NCBI GenBank assembly: GCA_937899105.1
Contig: CALBPF010000054.1
Location: 1 to 50,162 of the forward strand
Direction of reading: 5' to 3'
DNA: 50,162 nucleotides
Source of the DNA: an uncultured Flammeovirgaceae bacterium
GTDB lineage: Bacteria > Bacteroidota > Bacteroidia > Cytophagales > Cyclobacteriaceae
The position numbers and the translations under genes were made by a program. Positions 7,464-16,108 of the stretch are shown piece after piece (within the stretch, counting starts at the first letter, position 1; each line of letters opens with the position of its first letter). A model generated the notes under the pieces. That model saw only the letters and a program-made list of their open reading frames with translations, was not told the origin of the DNA and made no database searches.

Positions 7464-9989
7464 ATGATACATACATTCATTGGTGATCTAGGTCACTTTT
7501 TTGCCGTTGCAGCATTCATAACAGCTTTATTTGCGAGTTTTTCATATTTCAAGTCAACTACATCAGGGCTATCTTCTGCGCAATCCTGGAAAATTAACGG
7601 GAGATTCTTTTTCTTAGCTCATGTTATTATGATAATGGGCGTGGTGATTACGCTGTTCTATATTATCTACAATCACTATTTTGAATACCATTATGCCTGG
7701 AACCATTCGTCAAGACGTCTTCCGGCACATTATATGATTTCTTGTTTCTGGGAGGGGCAGGAGGGAAGTTTCCTTTTATGGATGTTTTGGCATGCCATAT
7801 TGGGTACTATCCTAATCTTTACTAATAAGTTTTGGGAATCCTCTATAATGACCATTTTTACTTTAGTACAGACTTTCCTGGCTTCAATGATATTAGGAGT
7901 GGTAATACCCGGACTAGAACTTAAAATAGGTTCATCACCATTCCTTTTGCTGCGAGATGTAATTGACGCTCCTATATTTCAAGAAAATCCAGATTTTATT
8001 CCTCAGGACGGTACTGGCTTGAATCCATTGCTTCAGAATTACTGGATGGTAATCCATCCGCCGACCTTATTCTTAGGCTTTGCTACTACTGTTATCCCGT
8101 TCATTTATTGTATTGCCGGTCTCTGGTTAAAAAAATACCGCGACTGGGTACGTCCTGCTCTTCCCTGGGCATTGATCTCCGGAGCTGTGCTAGGCCTTGG
8201 AAATCAAATGGGTGGCTATTGGGCATATGAAACCTTAAATTTCGGAGGTTATTGGAACTGGGACCCCGTAGAGAATGCTGTGTATGTTCCATGGCTGTTT
8301 CTGGTAGCAGCTATCCATGTTATGATCACCTTTAGAAAGAGCAATACAGCGCTGAAGGCTTCTATTGTATTGGTCATTACTATGTTTATACTGATAATAT
8401 ATTCTACTTTTCTCACCCGAAGCGGTATATTAGGGGATTCTTCTGTGCACTCGTTTACTGATCTTGGGCTTTCAGGCCAACTTCTGGTTTATTTGATAGT
8501 ATTTATAGTGCTTTCCATAGTACTCGCCTACATTAGGTGGAAAGAACTGCCGACAACGGAAAAGGAAGTTTCTACCTACTCACGCGAATTTTGGATTTTC
8601 ATAGGAGCAATCACATTGTGTTTAATGGGCTTTCAAGTTCTGCTACCTACATCAATACCGGTTTACAATAGTATAGTTGAGTCTTTTGGTGGAGTATCTA
8701 ATGTAGCTCCGCCCACAGACCAGATTACGTTTTACACTAAATTCCAATTCTGGTTCGCAGTAGTGATTGCTTTTTTGTCTGGAACCGGCCAGTTCTTTTG
8801 GTGGAAAAAAATAGGTGGTAAGCAATTGTGGAATAGCCTGTTACCTCCAATCATCATTAGTCTTTTGATGACGCTCATTCTTATGGAGTGGTTAGATGTA
8901 TCTACTATTTCCTACATTGTTTTACTACTGGCAGGAGTTTATACCGTGGTTGCGAATAGTAAAATTTTGATGATGGTATTAAAGTCAAGTCCTAAACTCG
9001 CGGGTGGTGCAATTGCTCATATTGGTGTTGGCTTAATGTTAATCGGGATCTTATTCTCGGCTGGATATTCAGAAGTAGTTTCACTGAATAATACAGGTAT
9101 GTTAATATCACGACAGCTTGACGAGGAGTTTAATCGTGAAAATCTGCTACTGTTTTTGAATGAGCCAAAGACAATGGCCAACTATCAAATCAAGTACAAA
9201 GGTGAGCGCTTAGAACCCATCGATTCTGATGGTCTTATCCACAAGAATGATGTTGATAAAATTGACGCTTACACGGTAGTAGCCAACAAAGATGTCTTTT
9301 TTGAAGGACATCAGTTGTATAATATAAATGATACAATAGTCGTTCACGGTGAAAATGTCTATTATGAAGTAGAGCTAAAAGCGGGTAATGGAAAAGTATA
9401 CAATCTCTATCCACGCATTCAAGATAACCCTACCATGGGGATGGCGGCTTCGCCATCAATAAAACGGGATTTATCAAGAGATCTATATGCTCATGTGGTA
9501 TCTCGTCTTTCCAGGGAAGATGTAGAATGGAGTAAAATGAAGGAGTTTAAAATAAGTCCGAGAGATACATTTTTTATAAATGATTATGTAGCTAAAGTGG
9601 ATGGACTACAAAGAATCTTTGAGTTGGATGGTGTAGACCTTGCCGAACAAGATGTGGCAATAAAAGGATATGTGACTATAGAAGGAGAAGAACAGGAATA
9701 TCAGGCAAATCCTGTCTTTCTTATTAAAGATGGTCTGGTTGGCCGAATTCCGGATGAAGTCGAGGATTTAGGCTTAAAAGTCACATTAATGAATATCTTT
9801 CCTGATGAAGACAAGTTCGTCATTGGTACAAACACTAGGCAAAAGGACTGGATCATTCTTAAGGCTATGGAGAAACCTTTTATTAATGTTTTATGGGTTG
9901 GCACTGTAGTACTTATGTTTGGGTTTGGGGTAGCGGTAGTTAGAAGATATTCGGAATTTAAAAAAATGCGTGAGAAAGGCATTGAATAA
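7464..9989 (+). CDS. ccmF: Cytochrome c-heme lyase subunit CcmF
   Basis: A large multi-span membrane protein (841 residues) that ligates heme from CcmE to apocytochrome c. The CcmF/CcsA core has the tryptophan-rich motif NFGGYWNWDPVEN near residues 258-270 and conserved histidines around it. EGQEGSFLLW (near residue 93) and TRSGILGDSSVHSF (near 318) are further CcmF stretches. A long soluble domain (roughly 545-810) precedes the last membrane segment near the C-terminus. No CcmH/CcmI gene follows. The frame is intact, which argues that cytochrome c maturation is, or was recently, in use. Confidence 0.94.
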   Translation: MIHTFIGDLGHFFAVAAFITALFASFSYFKSTTSGLSSAQSWKINGRFFFLAHVIMIMGVVITLFYIIYNHYFEYHYAWNHSSRRLPAHYMISCFWEGQEGSFLLWMFWHAILGTILIFTNKFWESSIMTIFTLVQTFLASMILGVVIPGLELKIGSSPFLLLRDVIDAPIFQENPDFIPQDGTGLNPLLQNYWMVIHPPTLFLGFATTVIPFIYCIAGLWLKKYRDWVRPALPWALISGAVLGLGNQMGGYWAYETLNFGGYWNWDPVENAVYVPWLFLVAAIHVMITFRKSNTALKASIVLVITMFILIIYSTFLTRSGILGDSSVHSFTDLGLSGQLLVYLIVFIVLSIVLAYIRWKELPTTEKEVSTYSREFWIFIGAITLCLMGFQVLLPTSIPVYNSIVESFGGVSNVAPPTDQITFYTKFQFWFAVVIAFLSGTGQFFWWKKIGGKQLWNSLLPPIIISLLMTLILMEWLDVSTISYIVLLLAGVYTVVANSKILMMVLKSSPKLAGGAIAHIGVGLMLIGILFSAGYSEVVSLNNTGMLISRQLDEEFNRENLLLFLNEPKTMANYQIKYKGERLEPIDSDGLIHKNDVDKIDAYTVVANKDVFFEGHQLYNINDTIVVHGENVYYEVELKAGNGKVYNLYPRIQDNPTMGMAASPSIKRDLSRDLYAHVVSRLSREDVEWSKMKEFKISPRDTFFINDYVAKVDGLQRIFELDGVDLAEQDVAIKGYVTIEGEEQEYQANPVFLIKDGLVGRIPDEVEDLGLKVTLMNIFPDEDKFVIGTNTRQKDWIILKAMEKPFINVLWVGTVVLMFGFGVAVVRRYSEFKKMREKGIE

Positions 9990-10010
9990 AAATAGTTAGT
10001 ATTTTTATTT

Positions 10011-10799
10011 ATGGCTTATCGAATTTCCATTATTGGCTCAGGTAATGTAGCCTGGCATCTTGCGCCGGCTCTTGAAAATGCCGGGTATGGTGTTTTTGAG
10101 GTTTATGGGCGCTCTCCAAAAAGGGTAAAGGAATTAGTATCACGCTTGTATGAGGCCGAAGTCAAAAAGGATTTGAATTTTAGCATTAGCAAGTCTGATG
10201 TTTTTATAATAGCTACGTCAGATGATGCTGTTGAGGAGATTGCTCAGGAAATAAGTCTTCCTAATGAAGATTCTATCCTTGTCCATACGAGTGGCAGCTT
10301 AAGCGCAGGTATCCTGTCATACGCCGCCACCCAACATATCGGCATATTTTATCCTATACAGAGTCTTACAAGAAATAAACCAATGAACTTCGATGAAATA
10401 CCTATTTGCATTGAAGGTGAAAGTACTTTGTGTCGGGGAGTACTTAAGGAGCTCGGCAATGCCATTAGCAGAAAGGTGGTTTCCATTAACAGTGACCAAA
10501 GGTTGGCACTTCACTTAGCTGCTGTTTTTGCAAATAACTTTGTAAATCATTTTTTAAGTGTTTCAAATGACATTTTAAAAGAGAATAAACTGGATCAAGA
10601 TTTGCTTTATCCGCTCGTAAAAGAAACTTTGGAAAAGACTGCTGAAATTGACCCAAAAGACGCTCAAACGGGACCTGCCAAGCGCCATGATTTTGAGACC
10701 TTAGACCGTCATTTGGAGTATTTAAAAAAGAATGAAGAGCTTGCAGAGGTGTATAGAATAGTTTCGCAGCATATTGTAGACAGTCATCCACTAGAATAA
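10011..10799 (+). CDS. Rossmann-fold DUF2520 protein
   Basis: A 262-residue NAD(P)-binding-type protein. The N-terminal Rossmann motif is IIGSGNVAWHLA (residues 7-18), resembling the NADP-oxidoreductase/ProC-like fold. HTSGS near residue 92 and a helical C-terminal half with LHLAAVFANNFVNHF match the DUF2520 family. No enzyme activity is established for the family. It follows ccmF by 21 bases and is probably co-transcribed with the ccm genes. Confidence 0.85.
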   Translation: MAYRISIIGSGNVAWHLAPALENAGYGVFEVYGRSPKRVKELVSRLYEAEVKKDLNFSISKSDVFIIATSDDAVEEIAQEISLPNEDSILVHTSGSLSAGILSYAATQHIGIFYPIQSLTRNKPMNFDEIPICIEGESTLCRGVLKELGNAISRKVVSINSDQRLALHLAAVFANNFVNHFLSVSNDILKENKLDQDLLYPLVKETLEKTAEIDPKDAQTGPAKRHDFETLDRHLEYLKKNEELAEVYRIVSQHIVDSHPLE

Positions 10800-10805
10800 A
10801 AGAAT

Positions 10806-11038
10806 ATGAACCAACTTAAGATTACTCAAAAGGCACCTATTATAGCGGATTGTAAATATGGCGCTATTTGGTGTTCATGTGGGCTTATTAAAAGTCAACC
10901 TTACTGCTATGGTTCACATAAGGATACTTCTTCACGCTAATGAAACAGGAGATAGGCGAGGATAAGAAATTAGTCTGGCGTGGATTTAAACAGTCTAAGA
11001 ATGCGCCGTTTTACGATGGCCTGCATCAGAATTTATAA
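10806..11038 (+). pseudogene. Decayed two-domain CDGSH iron-sulfur protein
   Basis: The first frame (10806-10940, 44 codons) has a CDGSH-type iron-sulfur site: WCSCG, then PYCYGSH, with the usual Asp changed to Tyr. It stops at TAA 10938-10940. The second half continues in another frame (ATG 10940 to TAA 11038) as EDKKLVWRGFKQSKNAPFYDGLH, where the three cysteines expected in LCGC...FCDGxH are Arg, Phe and Tyr. So there is a frameshift plus loss of every Cys ligand of the second cluster. The gene lies six bases after the DUF2520 gene. The short first half alone could in principle still bind one cluster, but this seems unlikely. Confidence 0.75.
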
Positions 11039-11041
11039 AAT

Positions 11042-11638
11042 ATGTCATCTCATCACATTGTTCGTGATGAACAGGAACCCGCGCTATTGATACTTTCTTT
11101 AAGAGATATAAGAAACTCCACCATTGACGAATTACTGGAGTGGTCTCCAACAGTAGTATTACCTGACATTCTCATTAATGATGTGTTAAACAGAGGCTTC
11201 AGGTTTGATATAATACTCTGCGAAGAAGCAAAGGAAAATCTATTGAGAAAAAGTCTGAGAGCGTATTTCCCACTGCGTTTTTTAAGTGCATCTCCTGATT
11301 TATGGTTAGATCGTACTATAGACTGCTTGGTAGAATCAGGTCATAATGCATTAAGCATTATCACCGATCAGTTTGACGATAGATTCATGACCAAAAAACA
11401 CCTGCCTAATATCGACTTAGTTATCTACGATACTAATTTTAAATGGCACAGGGTGCAGACTCACTTTAAGAAGTGGTTCCCGAAAGGACAAGAAATAAGA
11501 ATGGTCGGATCAAATTTTGAAATAACCGGATACATAACAAGTAATCGAGATCTGGGAGATAGCTATATAACGGAGTATAATGGTATGATTGTAGTAAGTT
11601 GCTCAGAGCCCATTTGGTTTGGCGAACGGATCATCTGA
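11042..11638 (+). CDS. Thiamine pyrophosphokinase-like protein, probably non-catalytic
   Basis: A 198-residue protein starting four bases after the CDGSH remnant. Its general layout (LLEWSPTVV near the start, a central alternating helix/strand part, a C-terminal beta part) resembles Cytophagales proteins related to thiamine pyrophosphokinase. The diagnostic catalytic stretches of the true enzyme (DGAL..., GDFDS) are not seen. A real kinase function is therefore doubtful, and the call is tentative. Its 3' end overlaps the convergent prmC gene by 36 bases. Confidence 0.45.
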   Translation: MSSHHIVRDEQEPALLILSLRDIRNSTIDELLEWSPTVVLPDILINDVLNRGFRFDIILCEEAKENLLRKSLRAYFPLRFLSASPDLWLDRTIDCLVESGHNALSIITDQFDDRFMTKKHLPNIDLVIYDTNFKWHRVQTHFKKWFPKGQEIRMVGSNFEITGYITSNRDLGDSYITEYNGMIVVSCSEPIWFGERII

Positions 11639-12505
11639 CCATGATGCTCGTACAATTCTATCCTTGTCATTTAAATCCTTGAGAAGCTGTACTTCATTGA
11701 AATCCAGCACTTCCATCATAATTTTTACGTCTTCACCAAAATCTTCATGTACTTCAAAATAAATCCTGCCAGTGTCCTTAAGTACTGCTTTGGACAGTTC
11801 TGCAATTCTTCGATAAAATAAAAGTGGGTCATCATCTTTGACAAAGAGCGCCTTGGAAGGTTCGTGTTCTTTAACATTTTCCTTAAGAGCCTGGCGTTCG
11901 CTTTCTCTGATGTAAGGTGGATTACTGACTATAACATCGTACGGTCCATTTGGTATATGTTCAGATAGGATATCAATTAGCATAAATTCGATATCCACTT
12001 CAAACTTGTTTGCATTTTGTCTGGCCGTTCTAATAGTTCTGGGGTCCACATCAATTGCAAATGCCTTGGTTTCTTTAAGTTCCTTACTTAGAGTGATGGG
12101 TATGCAGCCGGATCCTGTACCTATATCCAGGAATTTTATCTTTTTCCCTTTGTTTTCTTTAATGATCAGATATACCAACTCTTCGGTTTCAGGCCTGGGG
12201 ATAAGTACTGACAAGTCAACATTGAACTTACGACCGTAAAATTCTGCCTCTCCAAGGATATATTGAATAGGCTCATTGTTATTAACTCGCTCAATGAACT
12301 GAAGCAGTTCTCTATGCCGCTTAACGACTAAGTTAATTGATCGATCAACAATTACTTCTGCTTTTTTAATAGCAAATAGTTTCTCTAAAATTAAATAAGT
12401 GATAGCAGAACGTTCTTCTTCAGCTTCGTCAATTTCTAATTTATTAAAGACATACTGATACAACTTCTTTGAAGAGTCGGGAAGAATCTCGGAGAGTTTC
12501 GCCAT
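11603..12505 (-). CDS. prmC: Release factor glutamine N5-methyltransferase
   Basis: PrmC methylates the Gln of the GGQ motif in release factors RF1 and RF2. The SAM-binding stretch DIGTGSGCIPI and the hallmark NPPYIRE are present. The ATG at 12505 is chosen, giving 300 residues; a TTG at 12547 would add 14 more, but a TAnnTTTG-type box (12557-12550, minus strand) lies only a few bases before that TTG. The gene's end runs 36 bases into the convergent neighbour. The methyltransferase domain looks intact. Confidence 0.92.
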   Translation of the reverse strand: MAKLSEILPDSSKKLYQYVFNKLEIDEAEEERSAITYLILEKLFAIKKAEVIVDRSINLVVKRHRELLQFIERVNNNEPIQYILGEAEFYGRKFNVDLSVLIPRPETEELVYLIIKENKGKKIKFLDIGTGSGCIPITLSKELKETKAFAIDVDPRTIRTARQNANKFEVDIEFMLIDILSEHIPNGPYDVIVSNPPYIRESERQALKENVKEHEPSKALFVKDDDPLLFYRRIAELSKAVLKDTGRIYFEVHEDFGEDVKIMMEVLDFNEVQLLKDLNDKDRIVRASWSDDPFAKPNGL

Positions 12506-12580
12506 AATATCAGCGGTGTTTTGGTAACATTGCGATTGATGAGTCAAAGCAAATATATCAAAAAAACATAGCCACTTCCT

Positions 12581-13603
12581 GTGATTTCAGATCTCCAATA
12601 TATGAACAGGGCGCTTGAGCTCGCCGTTCTTGGAATGGGTAGTGTTAGCCCTAATCCATTGGTCGGCTGTGTTATTGTATATAATAATAAAATAATAGGT
12701 GAGGGTTTTCATCAAAAAAACGGAGAAAAACTTGCCGAGGTAAATGCTATTGAGTCCGTTAGAGATCATTCATTGCTAAGGGAAAGTACCTTATATGTAA
12801 CTTTGGAGCCTTGCTCACATCACGGTAAAACACCGCCCTGTTCAGATCTTATTATAAAAAAAGGGATTAAGAAGGTAGTAGTGGCGGTTGAAGATCCAAA
12901 TCCTTTGGTATCCGGATCGGGAATTAGGAAATTAAGAGACGCTGGAGTTCAAGTAGAACTAGCCTTAGGGCGTGATAAGGCATTAGAGGTAAATAAGAGG
13001 TTTTTTATGTCTATGGTTAATAAAAGGCCCTATGTAATTCTAAAGTGGGCGCAAACCGCGGATCGGTTTTTAGCGCGTAAAAATTATGACTCAAAATGGA
13101 TCAGTGATGAATATTCTCGGGCTATAGTTCATACTTGGCGTGCTCAGGAAGACGCCATAATGGTGGGAAAGAATACAGCTAAATATGATAACCCGAAACT
13201 CACCGTAAGGGGCACAGCAGGAAAGAATCCGCTTCGAGTTGTACTGGACCAAAAGCTTGAACTTGATAGAAAACTTGAACTTTTTTCGGATGGTCTACCT
13301 ACGTTATGTTATAACCTGAATGATTCCAAAGTTTTAAGTGAGACCGAATTTATTAAGGTCACGGGCAAAAGCTTTATTGAAGGGGTGCTGACAGACCTAG
13401 GCTTAAGAAATATTCAATCTTTGATCGTTGAAGGGGGAGCTCAATTACTTTCATCTTTCATAGACAAAGATCTGTGGGATGAGGCAAGGGTTTTTACGTC
13501 TCCTAAGTTTTTTGGCGATGGTATAAAAGCGCCAGATATAAATATACCTTACACTGAGGAACCTCTAATGTCAGACAAGTTGTTAACCTATCGAAATAAA
13601 TAA
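12581..13603 (+). CDS. ribD: Riboflavin biosynthesis deaminase/reductase RibD with altered zinc site
   Basis: RibD performs the deamination and the reduction steps that follow GTP cyclohydrolase II in riboflavin synthesis. The N-terminal deaminase domain has SPNPLVGCV (22-30) and the zinc cysteines Cys78 and Cys87 (PCSHHGKTPPC), with catalytic Glu53. However, the third zinc ligand, His in PHAEVNA, is Leu51 here (codon CTT at 12731-12733; sequence KLAEVNA). A CAT to CTT change would explain it. The reductase domain (about 146-340) has ILKWAQTADR and the VEGGAQLL nucleotide-binding stretch and looks normal. The GTG start at 12581 keeps the conserved YM before NRALELA; the next ATG is 12602. Confidence 0.9.
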   Translation: MISDLQYMNRALELAVLGMGSVSPNPLVGCVIVYNNKIIGEGFHQKNGEKLAEVNAIESVRDHSLLRESTLYVTLEPCSHHGKTPPCSDLIIKKGIKKVVVAVEDPNPLVSGSGIRKLRDAGVQVELALGRDKALEVNKRFFMSMVNKRPYVILKWAQTADRFLARKNYDSKWISDEYSRAIVHTWRAQEDAIMVGKNTAKYDNPKLTVRGTAGKNPLRVVLDQKLELDRKLELFSDGLPTLCYNLNDSKVLSETEFIKVTGKSFIEGVLTDLGLRNIQSLIVEGGAQLLSSFIDKDLWDEARVFTSPKFFGDGIKAPDINIPYTEEPLMSDKLLTYRNK

Positions 13604-13605
13604 TT

Positions 13606-14091
13606 ATGGCTGAAGAATTAACAATCTCTTCATCAGCTGATAAAGCTGAAAAATATAAAAATTTACTTCCTCAGATTGTAGGCCTCATACATGGGGAGTC
13701 CGATATGATAGCCAATCTTGCTAATATGGCTGCCGCTTTAAAGCAGACAATGGATTTTTTCTGGGTAGGGTTTTATATTGTTAAAGATGACGAGTTAGTG
13801 CTGGGCCCATTCCAGGGACCAATAGCGTGCACAAGAATAAAATTAGGTAAAGGAGTTTGTGGTACAGCCTGGCAAAAGGCTGAAACTATAATTGTTCCTA
13901 ATGTAGACGAGTTTCCTGGGCATATAGCTTGTAGCTCAGATTCCAAATCCGAAATTGTTATTCCGGTAATAGCCCAAGGTGACGTTAAAATGATCTTAGA
14001 TGTTGATAGTGATAAAATCGATGACTTTGATGAAGTTGATCAAAAGTACCTCCAACTTCTTATGCATAAACTTGAAAGTACACTTAACTGA
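13606..14091 (+). CDS. msrC: Free methionine-(R)-sulfoxide reductase, GAF domain
   Basis: A 161-residue single GAF domain enzyme that reduces free methionine-(R)-sulfoxide in the cytoplasm. The three characteristic cysteines are present in GPIACTRI, GKGVCGTAW and GHIACSS. LGPFQGP, VPNVDEFPGHIAC and LDVDSDKIDDFDEVD match the family. It starts two bases after the ribD stop, so the two are co-transcribed. It overlaps the convergent psd gene by eight bases. Confidence 0.9.
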   Translation: MAEELTISSSADKAEKYKNLLPQIVGLIHGESDMIANLANMAAALKQTMDFFWVGFYIVKDDELVLGPFQGPIACTRIKLGKGVCGTAWQKAETIIVPNVDEFPGHIACSSDSKSEIVIPVIAQGDVKMILDVDSDKIDDFDEVDQKYLQLLMHKLESTLN

Positions 14092-14740
14092 GCTCTGCCA
14101 GGACGGTTAACCCGCCTGTGGTTTTTTCATTTAGTCCTACTTTTATTTTGGCATCCAACGGAAGAAAAACATCGACCCTTGATCCGAACTTAATAAAGCC
14201 AAACTCTTGCCCCTGTTCTAGTTTATCGCCTTCCTTAATGTACCACTTAATGCGCCTGGCCATAGCGCCGGCTATTTGACGAAATAAGATTTTTACACCG
14301 TCATCCATTTTAGTAACTACAGTGGTACGTTCGTTCTCCGTGCTTGATTTTGGATGCCAGGCTACTAAATACTTGCCAGGGTGATATTTAAAAAAGTCAA
14401 TCACTCCTTTAATTGGCATGCGGTTGACGTGCACATTGATTGGAGACATGAATATGGATAGTTGTATCCTTTTTTCTTTTAGATATTCTTCTTCTACCGT
14501 TTCTTCTATCACCACTACTTTACCATCCGCGGGGGCCAATACATGTTTAGGGTTTACCGGGCTTTTAATTTTTGGACTTCGAAAGAACTGCAGAATAATG
14601 AGATAGAAAGCTATGGTTGAGGCCAGTGTGATTCGAAAAATAAGCGGATCGGCCGCATACATGTAAATGCCATAGTTTAATAGCACAAAAACAAATAGTA
14701 AAACCAGCAATAAGGTACGGCCTTCTTTATGAACAGTCAT
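14084..14740 (-). CDS. psd: Phosphatidylserine decarboxylase family protein
   Basis: Makes phosphatidylethanolamine from phosphatidylserine at the inner membrane. Two hydrophobic segments lie at residues 9-27 and 31-50. Conserved stretches are LAPADGKVV, FMSPINVHVNRMP and the self-cleavage site FGSRVDVFLP, where the Ser becomes the pyruvoyl group. The 218-residue length fits the short archaetidyl/PSD-related type common in Bacteroidota. It belongs to the minus-strand run with the dehydrogenase and cdsA, so phospholipid genes lie together. Confidence 0.92.
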   Translation of the reverse strand: MTVHKEGRTLLLVLLFVFVLLNYGIYMYAADPLIFRITLASTIAFYLIILQFFRSPKIKSPVNPKHVLAPADGKVVVIEETVEEEYLKEKRIQLSIFMSPINVHVNRMPIKGVIDFFKYHPGKYLVAWHPKSSTENERTTVVTKMDDGVKILFRQIAGAMARRIKWYIKEGDKLEQGQEFGFIKFGSRVDVFLPLDAKIKVGLNEKTTGGLTVLAELS

Positions 14741-14768
14741 TAGGTTCGGATTAATATCTACTGCAAAT

Positions 14769-16043
14769 TTAAAACCCGCCTCGGTATTTATAAGTTTTTG
14801 CGACTTTATCTATTGCAACAACATAGGCCGCTATCCGCATAGAAATGTCATATTCCTGTGAAGTGCTGTAAACGTGGTCAAATGCATCTTTCATAATTCT
14901 GTCTGATCTTCGATTGACACGTTCACCTGTCCATTTGTATCCCAGCCGGTTTTGTACCCATTCAAAATAAGATACAGTTACGCCACCTGCATTAGCAAGA
15001 ATATCAGGAGCAACCATTATACCCTTATTGTTTATTATAGTATCCGCCTTAGCAGATGTAGGCCCGTTGGCTCCTTCAACAATAAGTCTGGCTTTAATAC
15101 TTTCTGCATTTCGCGAAGTAATTACATCTTCCATGGCTGCTGGAATTAAGACGTCTACTTCAAGTTCCAGGAGCTCATTACCTTCAATAAGTTCTGCTCC
15201 GCTAAAACCTTCTAATGAGCCGTTATTTCCATTTCTGTAGTCAATGGCCTTCTCAATAGCAATGCCATTTTCGTTATAATAAGCGCCAGAAATATCACTT
15301 ATTGCTACAATTTTAACTCCCCTTTCCGCCATCAAAAGAGCTGCAAATGAGCCTACATTACCAAAACCTTGTACCGCACAGGTAGCTCTATATGGATTGA
15401 TCTTTAATTTTTCCATTGCCGCCAAAGCTGATACCATTACTCCGCGACCTGTAGCCTCTGTCCTACCGAGGGAGCCTCCAAGGACTAATGGTTTGCCTGT
15501 AACTACTGAATTTATGGTCATGCCTCTGCTTCTTGAGAATTCGTCCATAAGCCATGCCATTTCACGTGGGCCGGTGCCCATATCCGGTGCGGGAATGTCT
15601 CTGTCAGGACCAAAAATTTCTGTCATTGCCAATGTGTAAGCGCGCATCAAACGCTCCATTTCACCAGAAGACATTTCTCTTGGATTACACTGCACACCGC
15701 CCTTAGCGCCGCCATAGGGAATGTCTACCACGGCGCATTTCCAAGTCATCCAGGCAGCAAGTGCCTTAACCTCATCTATACTCACGCCAGGGTCGAAGCG
15801 AATTCCCCCCTTAGACGGGCCTAAAATATTTGAATGAATTACCCTATAACCATCGAAAACCCTGATGGAGCCATCATCCATTGTAATGGGAAGTGATACA
15901 ATAACCTGTTTGGCCGGAGATTTAAGAACATTATACAACTCATCGTCTAAGCCTAAAATTTGAGAGGCTATGTGAAACCTTGACATCATTGCCTCAAAGG
16001 GATTGCCTTCGTCCTTAATTGGCGCTGGTTCTATGTAACCCAT
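14769..16043 (-). CDS. Glu/Leu/Phe/Val dehydrogenase family protein, likely glutamate dehydrogenase
   Basis: An amino-acid dehydrogenase of 424 residues, probably glutamate dehydrogenase, which interconverts glutamate and 2-oxoglutarate. The substrate-site stretch GGIRF...KCAVVDIPYGGAKGG contains the catalytic lysine, and the NAD-binding domain has VQGFGNVGS. PAAMEDVIT and EGANGPT are also typical. The ATG at 16043 is preferred to the frame's upstream start because MGYIEPAPIKDEGNPFEAM is the family-like N-terminus, and a candidate promoter sits just upstream. Confidence 0.9.
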   Translation of the reverse strand: MGYIEPAPIKDEGNPFEAMMSRFHIASQILGLDDELYNVLKSPAKQVIVSLPITMDDGSIRVFDGYRVIHSNILGPSKGGIRFDPGVSIDEVKALAAWMTWKCAVVDIPYGGAKGGVQCNPREMSSGEMERLMRAYTLAMTEIFGPDRDIPAPDMGTGPREMAWLMDEFSRSRGMTINSVVTGKPLVLGGSLGRTEATGRGVMVSALAAMEKLKINPYRATCAVQGFGNVGSFAALLMAERGVKIVAISDISGAYYNENGIAIEKAIDYRNGNNGSLEGFSGAELIEGNELLELEVDVLIPAAMEDVITSRNAESIKARLIVEGANGPTSAKADTIINNKGIMVAPDILANAGGVTVSYFEWVQNRLGYKWTGERVNRRSDRIMKDAFDHVYSTSQEYDISMRIAAYVVAIDKVAKTYKYRGGF

Positions 16044-16075
16044 TCTTTTGTTTTTGAGAGAATTTAAAACGATTG

Positions 16076-16105
16076 TAAAGTTATATAAATATAGCCCATT
16101 ACAAG
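16076..16105 (-). promoter_or_regulatory. Candidate promoter of the dehydrogenase gene
   Basis: On the minus strand CTTG (16105-16102), an 18-base spacer and TAACTTTA (16083-16076) resemble the Bacteroidota promoter with one mismatch in each box. It lies 32 bases before the ATG at 16043, which supports that start over the upstream one. Confidence 0.35.
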
Positions 16106-16108
16106 TGA

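Noticed and set aside
14952..15240. Plus-strand ORFs opposite the amino-acid dehydrogenase
   Set aside because: They are antisense shadows of a well-supported gene, with no domain likeness.
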